DNA from: Ferrimonas sediminicola
GTDB lineage: Bacteria > Pseudomonadota > Gammaproteobacteria > Enterobacterales > Shewanellaceae
Reading direction: 5' to 3'
NCBI RefSeq assembly: GCF_005116715.1
Contig: NZ_SWCI01000006.1
Location: forward strand, 171,258 to 235,257
Length of the DNA: 64,000 nt
Positions 8,294 to 17,442 of the stretch are shown in pieces. The position numbers were made by a program, and so were the translations under genes. The notes beneath the pieces were generated by a model, which made no database searches, had not been told where the DNA came from, and saw nothing but the letters and a program-made list of their open reading frames with translations. Each line of letters begins with the position of its first letter. The first letter of the stretch is position 1.

Positions 8294-9238
8294 ATGAACG
8301 GAATTGATTTTTCCACCGGCCTTGGCGACGCCATCGCCTGGCCCTGGCCCATTGCGGTCTACCTGTTCTTCGCCGGGATCTCCGGCGGGGCCCTGGCCAT
8401 CGCCCTGTTGATGCGCATCTACAAGAAACAGACCCAGGATACGCCGCTGCTCAAGGCGGCGGGGGTGGTCTCCTTGGTCACCATCTGCCTGGGGATGCTG
8501 TGCCTGGTACTGGATCTGTCCAATCCTCTGTTCTTCTGGAAGATCCTGCTCTATTACAACCTCAACTCGGTGATGTCCCTGGGTGTCATCGTGCTGCTGT
8601 TCTACATTCCGCTGACCGCGGTGATCGCCGCCATCGCCCTGCGCGGTGAACTGGCCCGTTTCCCCCAGCTCAAGGCGATGATGCCCTGGCTGGAGAGACT
8701 GGCGGCGCTGCGTTCGCCGCTGGAGTGGCTGACCCTGGTGCTGGCAGTGTCCGTCTGTGCCTACACCGGCTTTTTGATCTCGGCGCTGATCCGCTTCCCC
8801 ATCATCAACACTTCGCTGCTGCCGGCGCTGTTTATCGTTTCTGGCCTCTCCGCCGGTGCCGCCATGGCCAAGATGGTGGCGGTGAAGTGGTTTGGCGAGC
8901 CGCTGCACTCCGAGGAGATGAGCCTGCTGCACGGCGCCGAGTGGCCGATCATGGCGGTGGAGGGGATGTTCCTGTTCATGCTGTTCAGTGGACTCATCTT
9001 CGGTACCGGCCCCAGCCAGGCCGCTACCCAGGCGTTCTCCCAGGGAGGCTGGTCCAGCCTGTTCTGGGGCGGGGTTATCGGCCTCGGCTTCATCCTGCCC
9101 CTGGTGCTGAATTTTGCCTTGGGTCGACGATTTGCCCTCTCGGGCAGGGCATTCTACCTCACGGGAGGCAGCGTGATTTGCGGCATGATGTGCTTGCGAC
9201 TCTTCCTGCTCTACGCGGGGCAGATCTACACCATCTGA
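8294..9238 (+). CDS. sirD: NrfD-like integral membrane quinol dehydrogenase SirD
   Basis: The protein has 314 residues and about eight hydrophobic helices, with the N-terminal PWPIAVYLFFAGISGG segment typical of the NrfD/PsrC family. These haem-free membrane subunits oxidise quinol and reduce an attached ferredoxin subunit. The ATG at 8294 is five bases after the sirC stop and is served by GGAGG at 8280-8284 inside the sirC end; a longer frame overlapping sirC is rejected. With SirC it forms the expected quinol-to-SirA link. Confidence 0.92.
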   Translation: MNGIDFSTGLGDAIAWPWPIAVYLFFAGISGGALAIALLMRIYKKQTQDTPLLKAAGVVSLVTICLGMLCLVLDLSNPLFFWKILLYYNLNSVMSLGVIVLLFYIPLTAVIAAIALRGELARFPQLKAMMPWLERLAALRSPLEWLTLVLAVSVCAYTGFLISALIRFPIINTSLLPALFIVSGLSAGAAMAKMVAVKWFGEPLHSEEMSLLHGAEWPIMAVEGMFLFMLFSGLIFGTGPSQAATQAFSQGGWSSLFWGGVIGLGFILPLVLNFALGRRFALSGRAFYLTGGSVICGMMCLRLFLLYAGQIYTI

Positions 9239-9248
9239 TGTGAGTACC

Positions 9249-9267
9249 GGGGAGGCTGGCCCTCCCC
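9249..9267 (+). other. Intercistronic hairpin between sirD and nosL
   Basis: A perfect 7-bp stem (GGGGAGG with CCTCCCC) and a five-base loop sits in the 47-base gap. It has no T-run. It resembles the hairpin after sirA and may mark a message-processing or stability boundary between the sir and nos parts. Confidence 0.5.
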
Positions 9268-9285
9268 TCAACCAAGAGAAAGTCT

Positions 9286-9810
9286 ATGCGTAACACCCTG
9301 CTGCTGCTCCTGCCCCTGCTGCTGACCGGCTGTGGCCAGTCCGTGGCCGACACCACCCCGGTTGCCGGTCCGCACCCTCACAGCGTTCAGATTACCGATG
9401 AGCGTCGCTGTCATCAGTGCGGCATGTTTATCACCCGCTATCCGGGGCCCAAGGGGGTAGCCAGGGTGAAGGGGCAGCCGGGTGACACCGCCTTCTGCTC
9501 CACCAGCGACCTGTTCCAGTTTGTCCTGCAGCCTCAGAACCGTCGCCAGGTGGAGCAGGCCTGGGTCCACGATCTGGCCCAGACCAATTGGGACCAGCCC
9601 TCAGACAGTGCCTTCATCCCCGCCGACAAGGCCTGGTACGTGGTGGGCTCCTCCCGCCACGGCGCCATGGGGCCCACCCTGGCCAGCTTCAGCCTGCGCA
9701 ACATGGCCGAGGCCTTTGCCAACTCCTACGGCGGCAAGGTGCTGGCCCATGACCAGCTGACCCTGGAGATGCTGGGCAAGGGTGGTCACCACCAGCACAA
9801 ACACCACTGA
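9286..9810 (+). CDS. nosL: NosL copper-binding lipoprotein
   Basis: This is a lipoprotein of 174 residues with a lipobox (LLLTGC, lipid cysteine at about 17). It carries the NosL metal motif CHQCGMFI at about residues 44-51, followed by a conserved beta core (FCSTSDLFQF, WYVVGSSRHGAMGPTLASF). A His-rich tail (GHHQHKHH) ends the protein. NosL is a periplasmic Cu(I) chaperone for nitrous oxide reductase. There is no nosZ in the window, and the gene follows sirD in the same direction, so here it most likely serves the copper site of SirA. Other SirA clusters in Shewanella carry a NosL homologue too. Confidence 0.9.
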   Translation: MRNTLLLLLPLLLTGCGQSVADTTPVAGPHPHSVQITDERRCHQCGMFITRYPGPKGVARVKGQPGDTAFCSTSDLFQFVLQPQNRRQVEQAWVHDLAQTNWDQPSDSAFIPADKAWYVVGSSRHGAMGPTLASFSLRNMAEAFANSYGGKVLAHDQLTLEMLGKGGHHQHKHH

Positions 9811-9823
9811 CGGAGCCTTAACC

Positions 9824-11092
9824 ATGAGAGCGCTGCTGCTTCTGCTGATGTGTCTGCCCCTGGTCAGCCAGGCGGCGCGCATCCAGGTGCAGGGCGTTCA
9901 GCAGCTTTCCCACTGGCTGGGTGCCGCCCAGCCCGGGGATGAGCTGCGGCTTGAGCCCGGGCTCTACCCTGGTCACTGGCGCATCGACCGACCCCTTATC
10001 CTCCGTGGCCAGCCCGGGGTTACCTTCGACGCCGGCGGCCGGGGCACCGCCCTGTTGCTGGCCGCCGACGGCATCGAACTCCATGGCCTGACCGTGCAGA
10101 ACTGGGGTAGTAATCTGCCCGGGCTGGATGCGGGAATCCGCGGTGAAAAGGGGGTCTCCCATATCCTGATAGCCAACAACAGCCTCAAGGGGGATGGCTT
10201 CGGTATCCGCTTCGACGAGGGGGAGGGGTTTCGCATCCTCGGCAACCTGATCCAGGGGGACACCAGCCGGCCGGTGGTTGCCCGGGGAGACAACATCTAC
10301 TTCAAGGGCAGCCGCGACGCCGTCATCAGCGGCAACCGCCTCAGCGGCGGCCGCGACGGTGTCTATGTGGAGACGGTCAGCGACATGGTGATCGACGCCA
10401 ACACCATGAGTCACCAGCAGTATCCGGTGCATTACATGTACGCTAGGGAGACGGTCACCAGCCATAACCGCAGCCACCATGTCGTGGGCGGCTACGCAAT
10501 TATGGGCTCCGAAGGGGGGGCGGTGCTGGGCAACAGCGTGGAGGATGCGGTAGAGTTCGGCATCCTGCTCAACATCAGCAGCGGAGTGCGGGTGCAGGGT
10601 AACCGGGTCAGTCGCATCGACAACCCCGATGCCGCCCAGGTGTTCGATGGCGAGGGCAAGGGGATCTATGTCTACGGTGCCCAGGACAACAGCATCTCGG
10701 GCAACCGCTTCCAGCAGTGCCAGATAGGCATCGCCATGGCCCTGGGGGGCGAGGGCAACCAGGTGTTCAACAACGACTTTGTCGACAACCTGGTGCAGGT
10801 TCGCTACGTCGGGGAGGTGGTGCTGGAGTGGAGTCACCGGGGGCGGGGCAACTACTGGAGCAGCTACGGCGGCTGGGATGCCGACCGTGACGGCATCGGC
10901 GATCTGCCCTACCGTCCCAATGACGCCCTGGATCGGCTGTTCTGGGTCTACCCGGAAGCAAAATTTTTGATGGACTCCCCGGTGGTGGGGGGCCTGCGTT
11001 GGCTGGAGCGGCAGATGCTGCCGCCCCAGGCGGCGGGCATTACCGACAGCCGGCCGCGAATCTCTCCCGTCATTGAAAGAAGTAACCTATGA
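9824..11092 (+). CDS. nosD: NosD periplasmic right-handed beta-helix copper-insertion protein
   Basis: A 422-residue protein with a signal peptide (about 1-18, SQA) and repeated CASH/parallel beta-helix turns (ISGNRLSGG, VIDANTMS, ISGNRFQQC, QVFNNDF). It ends with the NosD signature around NYWSSYGGWDADRDGIGDLPY. NosD works with the NosFY ABC transporter in supplying copper to the target apo-enzyme. The start at 9824 gives a proper signal peptide and avoids overlap with nosL. nosF begins inside its stop codon (ATGA). Confidence 0.92.
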   Translation: MRALLLLLMCLPLVSQAARIQVQGVQQLSHWLGAAQPGDELRLEPGLYPGHWRIDRPLILRGQPGVTFDAGGRGTALLLAADGIELHGLTVQNWGSNLPGLDAGIRGEKGVSHILIANNSLKGDGFGIRFDEGEGFRILGNLIQGDTSRPVVARGDNIYFKGSRDAVISGNRLSGGRDGVYVETVSDMVIDANTMSHQQYPVHYMYARETVTSHNRSHHVVGGYAIMGSEGGAVLGNSVEDAVEFGILLNISSGVRVQGNRVSRIDNPDAAQVFDGEGKGIYVYGAQDNSISGNRFQQCQIGIAMALGGEGNQVFNNDFVDNLVQVRYVGEVVLEWSHRGRGNYWSSYGGWDADRDGIGDLPYRPNDALDRLFWVYPEAKFLMDSPVVGGLRWLERQMLPPQAAGITDSRPRISPVIERSNL

Positions 11093-12000
11093 CACACACG
11101 GCAGTCTCAGTGGTACAGGTGAGCAAGAGCTTCGGCGAGGTCCTGGCCCTGGACGAGGTCAGCCTGTCACTGCGCCCCGGCGAACTGCTGGGGCTGCTGG
11201 GCCACAACGGCGCAGGCAAGACCACATTGATCAAACTGATCCTCGGCCTGAGTATCCCGGATCGCGGCCAGATCCGGGTCAACGGCCGGGATCCCGGCCG
11301 CACCGAGCAGCGGGCGTCCCTCTCCATCGGCTACCTGCCTGAGCATGTCAGCCTCTACGACAACCTCAGCGGCGGCGAACTGCTGGGCTACTTCGCCGGG
11401 CTCCGGCGAGTCGGCAGGGAGCGGGTAGATGAGGTGCTGGCCAGGTTGCAGCTGGATTACGCCAGGGATCGCAAGGTGCGCACCTACTCCAAGGGCATGC
11501 GCCAGCGCCTGGGGCTGGCCCAGGCGATCCTGGCCGAGCCCAGGGTGCTGATCCTGGACGAGCCTACCGTGGGGCTCGATCCCCAGGCCAGCGCCCTGTT
11601 CTACGAGCTGGTGGCGGCCCTGCGCAACAACGGCACCGCGGTGATCATCTGCACCCATGAACTGACCCTGATTGACCGCCACCTGGACTCGGCGCTGATC
11701 CTGGCCAAGGGCCGGCCCCTGGCCCAGGGCAGCATCGACGAGCTGCGCCGCGAGCACAGGCTTCCCACCAGGGTAGAGGTGGCCGGAGCAGAGCTGCTGG
11801 CCAGCCGTGATATGTTGCTGGCGGCGATGTATGACCCGCGAAGCAACGCCTTCATGGTGGGTCAGGAGCAGAAGCAGCAGCTGCTGGCGCACCTGACCGG
11901 CCACCACAAGATCTTCGACTTCAATGTCCTGCCCCCGTCGCTGCCAGAGGTGTATCAGAGCTGTCAGTTGCGAGCGCAGCTGGAGGAGTTCCCATGCTGA
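11089..12000 (+). CDS. nosF: NosF ABC transporter ATP-binding protein
   Basis: This 303-residue protein has a full ABC ATPase domain: Walker A GHNGAGKTTL at about 41-50, signature YSKGMRQRLGLAQ, Walker B VLILDEPTVGLD, and the H-loop ICTHE. A C-terminal extension of about 90 residues is usual for NosF. It energises NosY, driving the NosD complex that loads copper (or handles a sulfur species) in the periplasm. It is translationally coupled to nosD upstream and overlaps nosY by seven bases. Confidence 0.92.
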   Translation: MTHTAVSVVQVSKSFGEVLALDEVSLSLRPGELLGLLGHNGAGKTTLIKLILGLSIPDRGQIRVNGRDPGRTEQRASLSIGYLPEHVSLYDNLSGGELLGYFAGLRRVGRERVDEVLARLQLDYARDRKVRTYSKGMRQRLGLAQAILAEPRVLILDEPTVGLDPQASALFYELVAALRNNGTAVIICTHELTLIDRHLDSALILAKGRPLAQGSIDELRREHRLPTRVEVAGAELLASRDMLLAAMYDPRSNAFMVGQEQKQQLLAHLTGHHKIFDFNVLPPSLPEVYQSCQLRAQLEEFPC

Positions 12001-12815
12001 ATCCAGTGGCCCTGGTGGCCCACAAAGAGTTTATCGACGGTTTCCGCCACCGCTGGGTAGTGTTTGCCTCTCTCAGCTTTGCACTGCTGTCCCTGGCGGT
12101 GGCTTTTCTCGGCTCGGCGGTCAGCGGACAGCTGAGCACCCCGCAGCTGGCCCCCACCATCTCCGCCCTGGCGACCCTGGCCGCCCTGGTGATCCCGCTG
12201 CTGGCGGTGTTGCTGGGTCATGACAGCTTCGTCGGCGAGCTGGAGGGGGGCACCCTGCTGCTGCTGCTCTCCTACCCCATCAGCCGCTGGCAGCTGCTGC
12301 TGGGCAAGTTCCTCGGGCAGGGGGCGGTACTGGCCACCACCTGCCTGGTCGGCTTCGGGGTGACCGCGGTGGCCCTGGGCTTCGTGGTGGGCACCGACCA
12401 GCTGCTGGAACTGACCGCCGCCTTCGGCCTGTTTATCTTCAGTGCCGCCCTGCTGGCCTGCACCTTCTTGCTGGTGAGCTACCTGGTGAGCCTGGCGGTG
12501 AGCACCAAGGGACGGGCGATGGCTATCTGCCTGCTGCTGTGGTTTGTGCTGGTGCTGCTCTACGACCTGGTGCTGCTGGGGCTGATCGTCGCCGAGGGCA
12601 GCGAGTCCTGGGTACGGGCGTTGATGATGGCCAACCCGGTGGACCTGTTCCGCCTGGCCAACTTGGTGTTCGTCGAGCACCAGTCGGTGACCGGGGTGCT
12701 GTCCCTGGTGACTTCGCACAACTCCAACCTGTGGCTGATGCTGCTGCTGATGCTGGCCTGGAGCGGCGCCGGCCTGTTTGCCGGCTGGCAGATCTTCAAG
12801 CGTAAAAGAGTCTGA
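11994..12815 (+). CDS. nosY: NosY ABC transporter permease
   Basis: A 273-residue membrane protein of the ABC-2 permease type with about six helices. The early segment reads NPVALVAHKEFIDGFRHRWV, as in NosY, and a LEGGTLLLLLSYPISR motif follows in the family-typical place. It is the last gene of the sir-nos run, overlaps nosF, and is followed within 10 bases by a strong terminator. Confidence 0.92.
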   Translation: MLNPVALVAHKEFIDGFRHRWVVFASLSFALLSLAVAFLGSAVSGQLSTPQLAPTISALATLAALVIPLLAVLLGHDSFVGELEGGTLLLLLSYPISRWQLLLGKFLGQGAVLATTCLVGFGVTAVALGFVVGTDQLLELTAAFGLFIFSAALLACTFLLVSYLVSLAVSTKGRAMAICLLLWFVLVLLYDLVLLGLIVAEGSESWVRALMMANPVDLFRLANLVFVEHQSVTGVLSLVTSHNSNLWLMLLLMLAWSGAGLFAGWQIFKRKRV

Positions 12816-12823
12816 CAAATAAG

Positions 12824-12851
12824 AAAAAGCCCGCCAACTGGCGGGCTTTTT
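12824..12851. terminator. Bidirectional terminator between nosY and yggX
   Basis: A 12-bp stem (AAAAAGCCCGCC with GGCGGGCTTTTT) with an AACT loop gives a T-run on both strands. It closes the sir-nos unit on the plus strand and the mutY-yggX unit on the minus strand. Confidence 0.95.
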
Positions 12852-12863
12852 CGTGGAACAGGC

Positions 12864-13139
12864 CTACTTCTCCTCCGGCGGGCGGTAGCCCTCGATCTCC
12901 ACATCCTTGCCTTCAAACAGGAAGCCGGTCATCTGCTCCTCGAGCATCTGACGGTGCTCGGGGTTCATCATGTTGAGCTTGTGCTCGTTGATCAGCATGG
13001 TCTGTTTCTTCTGCCACAGGCCGAAGGCTTCCTTGGAGATGTTGTCGAAGATCTTCTTCCCCAGCTCGCCGGGGTACAGCTGAAAGTCCAGGCCTTCAGC
13101 CTCTTTGTTCAGGTATTGGCAAAATACGGTGCGTGCCAT
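12864..13139 (-). CDS. yggX: YggX, probable Fe(2+)-trafficking protein
   Basis: The protein has 91 residues and opens [19 protein letters not shown], matching YggX. Cys7, conserved in the family, is present, and the [19 protein letters not shown] block is intact. YggX protects iron-sulfur clusters and helps in oxidative stress. It follows mutY on the same strand, as in E. coli. MutY is itself a 4Fe-4S enzyme. Confidence 0.96.
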   Translation of the reverse strand: MARTVFCQYLNKEAEGLDFQLYPGELGKKIFDNISKEAFGLWQKKQTMLINEHKLNMMNPEHRQMLEEQMTGFLFEGKDVEIEGYRPPEEK

Positions 13140-13207
13140 GATCGGGTCCTTACCAGATTGGATTGCTCAGTTATACCAAATGCGGCCCAATCCTGGCTAG
13201 GGCAACT

Positions 13208-14263
13208 CTAATCCCGGCCACCGGTTTCCAGGGTTCTCAGCAGCCCCTCGGTGGGGGCGGCCAGGCCCACCTTGAGGGGGGTGTCCAGGGCAAACCAGTG
13301 GTGCTCCAGCTCGCCCACCTGGCCGGGCTGGCGGCCAAGCTCCAGCCTTACCGGCTGGATATCCAGGTGGTAGTGGCTGAAGGTGTGGCGAAATGGCTGG
13401 AAATCCTGCCAGTCGGCATCGATCCCCTGGCTGGCCAACCACAGTTCGGCTTCGTTTTTGGTGTCGAACTGGGGGAAGCACCACAGGCCGCCCCAGATGC
13501 CGCTGGGGGGGCGCCTATGCAGCAGCACCTGGCCGTCATGCACCAGCATCAGCTGGACGCAGGCGCGCACCGGCTTCTCCCTCCTGGGTTTCTTGCCCGG
13601 GTAGTCGCCCGGGTTGCCCTGGGCATGGGCCCGGCAATCCTGGGCCACCGGGCACTCGCCGCAGCTGGGCTTGGTGCGGGTGCAGATCATGGCGCCAATG
13701 TCCATCATCGCCTGGTTGTAGGCCTGGATCTCCTGTGCCGGGGTCACCGTTTCGGTGGCCTGCCACAACCGGTTCTCCACCGCCTTCTGTCCCGGCCAGC
13801 CGTCGATGGCTCGGTGGCGGGCCAGCACCCGCTTGACGTTGCCGTCGAGGATCGGGTGGTGCTGCCCCAAAGAGAGGGAGAGCACCGCCCCGGCGGTGGA
13901 GCGGCCGATCCCCGGCAGGGCCATCACCTGCTCCAGGGTGCGCGGGAACTCGCCGCCGTGCCGGTCCATGATCACCTGGGCCGCCCTGTGCAGGTTGCGG
14001 GCCCGGGCGTAGTAGCCCAGGCCGGTCCAGTGGTGGAGCACGTCGTCGGTGGGGGCCTCGGCCAGCTCCCTGACCGTGGGGAAGCGCTGCATAAACTTCA
14101 GGTAGTAGGGGATCACGGTTGCGACCTGAGTTTGTTGCAACATGATCTCGGAGATCCATACTCTGTAGGGACTCTTATCCTGCTGCCAAGGCAGGGTTTT
14201 TCGTCCCGCGAGCCGGTACCACTGAATCACCCTGTCGGAAAATGACCTACCGCTCGCTTCCAT
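13208..14263 (-). CDS. mutY: Adenine DNA glycosylase MutY
   Basis: This 351-residue enzyme removes adenine mispaired with 8-oxoguanine. It shows [10 protein letters not shown] with the catalytic Glu, the HhH-GPD segment [14 protein letters not shown], and the 4Fe-4S ligands C-x6-C-x2-C-x5-C in the [17 protein letters not shown] region. A C-terminal MutT-like 8-oxoG recognition domain follows. The ATG at 14263 has AGGTGA seven bases upstream; a TTG one codon earlier is possible. It is divergent from trmB. Confidence 0.97.
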   Translation of the reverse strand: MEASGRSFSDRVIQWYRLAGRKTLPWQQDKSPYRVWISEIMLQQTQVATVIPYYLKFMQRFPTVRELAEAPTDDVLHHWTGLGYYARARNLHRAAQVIMDRHGGEFPRTLEQVMALPGIGRSTAGAVLSLSLGQHHPILDGNVKRVLARHRAIDGWPGQKAVENRLWQATETVTPAQEIQAYNQAMMDIGAMICTRTKPSCGECPVAQDCRAHAQGNPGDYPGKKPRREKPVRACVQLMLVHDGQVLLHRRPPSGIWGGLWCFPQFDTKNEAELWLASQGIDADWQDFQPFRHTFSHYHLDIQPVRLELGRQPGQVGELEHHWFALDTPLKVGLAAPTEGLLRTLETGGRD

Positions 14264-14342
14264 CAACTATTCACCTAAATTACAATTGCCGGTTTTTGGC
14301 GTCACAGTGTAACGCCTTAGGGCAATAAGCGAGAAGGTTGAG

Positions 14343-15053
14343 ATGACTGAAGAGCAAAAGCCGGATCTGCCTGAGGGCAAGCGTATCCGCAAGATCCGCT
14401 CCTATGTAAAGCGTGAGGGGCGCATGACCAAGGGCCAGGCCCGGGCCATGGAGGTCTACTGGCCCAGCATGGGGCTGGAGCACGACATGGGGATGATCGA
14501 TCTGGCCCAGGTGTTCGGCCGCGAGGCCCCCGTGGTGCTGGAGATCGGCTTCGGCATGGGCAAGTCCCTGGTGGAGATGGCCGCCGCCGAGCCCGACAAG
14601 AACTTCATCGGCATCGAGGTGCACGGCCCGGGGGTCGGCGCCTGCCTGATGTATGCCGAGGAGCTGGGCGTGAGCAACCTGCGGGTGTATGAGCACGACG
14701 CGGTGGAGATCCTGGGCGACTGCGTCCCCGACGCCTCCCTGGACCGGGTTCAGCTCTACTTCCCCGACCCCTGGCATAAGAAGCGCCACCACAAGCGCCG
14801 CATCGTTCAACCGGAATTCATTGAATCGGTGCGCAATAAGCTTAAGATTGGCGGCGTATTCCATATGGCCACCGACTGGGAGCACTATGCCGAGCATATG
14901 CTGGAGGAGATGCGTGAAGCCCCGGGCTTCAGCAACACCGCCGAGAAGGACTTTGTGCCCCGTCCCGATTTCCGTCCCCTGACCAAGTTCGAAGCCCGAG
15001 GCCAGCGCCTGGGCCACGGGGCCTGGGACCTTATCTTTGCTCGAGACAAATAG
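14343..15053 (+). CDS. trmB: tRNA (guanine-N7-)-methyltransferase TrmB
   Basis: A 236-residue class I methyltransferase that makes m7G46 in tRNA. The SAM site [16 protein letters not shown] and the substrate loop [15 protein letters not shown] are both clear. The first gene of the trmB-yggL-glsA run, with yggL ten bases after it. E. coli also has trmB next to yggL and mutY. Confidence 0.97.
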   Translation: MTEEQKPDLPEGKRIRKIRSYVKREGRMTKGQARAMEVYWPSMGLEHDMGMIDLAQVFGREAPVVLEIGFGMGKSLVEMAAAEPDKNFIGIEVHGPGVGACLMYAEELGVSNLRVYEHDAVEILGDCVPDASLDRVQLYFPDPWHKKRHHKRRIVQPEFIESVRNKLKIGGVFHMATDWEHYAEHMLEEMREAPGFSNTAEKDFVPRPDFRPLTKFEARGQRLGHGAWDLIFARDK

Positions 15054-15062
15054 GAGAGCATT

Positions 15063-15404
15063 ATGACCACCATTCCAACCGCCAAGAACCGCAGCCGTCG
15101 CCTGCGCAAGAAGCTGCGTGTCGACGAGTTCCAGGAGCTGGGTTTCGACCTGAGCTGGCGTTTCAACGACGACGTGACCGAAGAGCAGATCGACGCCCTG
15201 GTGGACCAGCTGATCGAGGAGGTGATCGAGCCGCTGAAGCTGGGTTACAGCGGTGGCGGCCACCGTGCCTGGGACGGCATCGTCTGCACCCAGAAGCTGG
15301 GCAAGTGCACCGACGAGCACCGCCAGGCAGTAGAGAAGTTCTTTGCCGACAAGCCGGTGACCGAGGTGAAGGCCTCCGAGCTGTACGACATCTGGTGGGG
15401 CTGA
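15063..15404 (+). CDS. yggL: YggL family 50S ribosome-binding protein
   Basis: The protein has 113 residues with a basic N-terminus ([15 protein letters not shown]) and the DUF469 core ([25 protein letters not shown] end). YggL is a small cytoplasmic protein associated with the large ribosomal subunit. It lies between trmB and glsA in a tight run, and its stop codon overlaps the glsA start (TGATG). Confidence 0.93.
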   Translation: MTTIPTAKNRSRRLRKKLRVDEFQELGFDLSWRFNDDVTEEQIDALVDQLIEEVIEPLKLGYSGGGHRAWDGIVCTQKLGKCTDEHRQAVEKFFADKPVTEVKASELYDIWWG

Positions 15405-16318
15405 TGCCCGACCTGGCTCTGCTGCAAGGCATCCACGACGAAGCCCTGCCCCTTATCGGGCAGGGTCGGGTGGCGGACTACATCCCGGCCCTGGCCGGGG
15501 TGCCCGCCAACCGACTCGGCATCGCCATCTGCACCGCGGATGGTGAGCTGCTGGGGGCCGGTGACTACCTCGACCCCTTCTCCATCCAGAGCATCTCCAA
15601 GGTGTTCTCGCTGATCCAGGCGATGAGCCTGTATGAGGAGCAGGAGCTATGGAGTCGGGTGGGCAAGGAGCCCTCGGGTAACCCGTTCAACTCCCTGGTT
15701 CAGCTGGAGTTCGAGCACGGCATCCCCAGAAACCCCTTTATCAACGCCGGTGCCCTGGTGGTGAGTGATATGCTCCAGGGGCGGCTGAGTGCCCCCAAGC
15801 ACCGGATGCTGGAGCTGGTGCGCGAGCTCTCCGGCAATCAGCATATCGTCTGCGACAAGGTGGTGGCCCGCTCCGAGTACGAACACTCGGCCCGCAACGC
15901 CGCCATCTGCTACCTGATGAAGTCCTTCGGCAATTTCCACAACGACGTGGATGGGGTGATGAAGAGTTACTTCAATCACTGCGCCATCCGCATGAGCTGC
16001 GCCGATCTGGCCCGGGCCTTCTTCTTCCTGGCCAACAAGGGGGTCTGCCTGGGCGGCAGGCGGATGATCAGCGAGCGCCAGAGCCGCCAGGTCAATGCCC
16101 TGTTGGCTACCTGCGGCCTCTACGACGGGGCCGGGGAGTTCGCCTACCGGGTGGGTATGCCCGGCAAGAGCGGCGTCGGTGGCGGCATCGTGGCGGTGGT
16201 GCCCGGCGAACTCAGTGTTTGTGTCTGGTCTCCTGAGCTTGACCCTTCAGGGAACTCCCTGGCGGGAACCCGCATGCTGGAGCTGCTGGCCAAGCGGCTT
16301 GGACGCTCCATCTTCTGA
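15404..16318 (+). CDS. glsA: Glutaminase
   Basis: A serine-dependent glutaminase of 304 residues that hydrolyses glutamine to glutamate and ammonia. It carries the catalytic S-x-x-K motif (SISK) at about residues 65-68, preceded by LDPFSIQ. Also present are [36 protein letters not shown] and the GKSGVGGGI loop. The chosen ATG overlaps the yggL stop. The length matches the single-domain bacterial enzyme. Confidence 0.95.
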   Translation: MPDLALLQGIHDEALPLIGQGRVADYIPALAGVPANRLGIAICTADGELLGAGDYLDPFSIQSISKVFSLIQAMSLYEEQELWSRVGKEPSGNPFNSLVQLEFEHGIPRNPFINAGALVVSDMLQGRLSAPKHRMLELVRELSGNQHIVCDKVVARSEYEHSARNAAICYLMKSFGNFHNDVDGVMKSYFNHCAIRMSCADLARAFFFLANKGVCLGGRRMISERQSRQVNALLATCGLYDGAGEFAYRVGMPGKSGVGGGIVAVVPGELSVCVWSPELDPSGNSLAGTRMLELLAKRLGRSIF

Positions 16319-16459
16319 TGGTGATTCTCGCCACTTAGTGGTGAGCCTTCCTACCATACCCAAGAGAATTACCGACTGTTTTCTTTAATATCAGTTATTT
16401 AAATTTCTGGCCCAATACTGGCATTACCCAGACATCATCCAATTCAAAGGAGCTGAGTA

Positions 16460-17269
16460 ATGTCATTGTCCAAAGTTGCTACTGTCGTGGTGCTGTCCTC
16501 TACCCTGGCATCCGCCGCCGCCCTGGCCCAAGATCAACAGTGTGATTTCTCCTTCAACCATGATCTGGTGATCAGTGACACCAGGCTGGAGGTGATGGAG
16601 GAGGGGCGTACCCTGTACCGCTTCGAAGAGGGCCGGCTGTGGGTGGAGGGAGAGCGGATCCCCCTCGATGGCAGCCAGCAGCAGGCGATGAGCGACTTCC
16701 AGCTGGCGATCTATAACCAGATGCCCGCCACCATAGAGCTGGTGGAGCAGGCGTTGGAGATGGCCAGTGTCGCCCTGGACGCGGTCGCCACCGAGTTTGC
16801 CGAGCTGGGGGTCGATATGGATAACCTGCGCGACGTCGCCGATACCCTGGCCCAGTCGGTGCGGGAGAAGATCGCCCTGGAGGATGGCTCCTACCGTCTG
16901 GTGGGCGGCGACTTCGATCAGTTCGGTGATCAGTTTGACCAGGAGTTCGAGCGCCAACTGGAGGCGGCGGTGACCCAGTCCATTGGCGCCATCATGATGC
17001 AGATGGGCTCCGCCATGGTCAACGGTGAGGGCGAAGGTTTCGAGGCCAAGATGGAAGCGTTCGGTGAACGGATGGAGCGCATGGGCGAGCAACTGGAGCA
17101 GCGCTTCGAGGGCCAGGAGCAGTCGCTTGAGATTCAGGCCGAGGCGCTGTGTCGTCAGTGGCAGCAACTGGATGAGATGGAAACCCAGCTGCAGCAGCAG
17201 ATCCCTCAGCTGCAGCCGTTCGATCAACTGGAGGTCAAAGCCGACAAGTTGGCCTACCGCTGGTACTGA
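16460..17269 (+). CDS. yggN: YggN/DUF2884 family periplasmic protein
   Basis: A 269-residue secreted protein with a signal peptide (about 1-23, ALAQ). It carries one cysteine near the mature N-terminus (QQCDFSFNHDL) and another near the C-terminus (ALCRQW). The rest is acidic and helical, with glutamine-rich heptad-like segments near the end that may form a coiled coil. It matches YggN (DUF2884), of unknown function, which lies near trmB/yggL in enterics too. AAGGAG precedes the ATG. Confidence 0.85.
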   Translation: MSLSKVATVVVLSSTLASAAALAQDQQCDFSFNHDLVISDTRLEVMEEGRTLYRFEEGRLWVEGERIPLDGSQQQAMSDFQLAIYNQMPATIELVEQALEMASVALDAVATEFAELGVDMDNLRDVADTLAQSVREKIALEDGSYRLVGGDFDQFGDQFDQEFERQLEAAVTQSIGAIMMQMGSAMVNGEGEGFEAKMEAFGERMERMGEQLEQRFEGQEQSLEIQAEALCRQWQQLDEMETQLQQQIPQLQPFDQLEVKADKLAYRWY

Positions 17270-17368
17270 GCTCACTCCAGGCCCGGGGCGCCCGGATGGT
17301 GCCCCGTAATTCGGTTCGCCACAGCGGACAATCACTCCCCTTAAAACTTGATCCAAGCTCCACTCTTT

Positions 17369-17399
17369 GCGGCACACCTGCATTTGCCGCTTTTTTTTT
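17369..17399 (+). terminator. Intrinsic terminator after yggN
   Basis: A 6-bp stem (GCGGCA with TGCCGC), a 10-base loop and nine consecutive T on the plus strand, about 100 bases after the yggN stop and before the LysR gene. Confidence 0.8.
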
Positions 17400-17442
17400 G
17401 TTTTCTAAAAGGGTTCAATGTATGGGTTAACCGGAGAGTGAT

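Noticed and set aside
9286..12815. A nitrous oxide reductase locus
   Set aside because: nosZ and nosR are absent from the window; the accessory genes belong with sirA by position.
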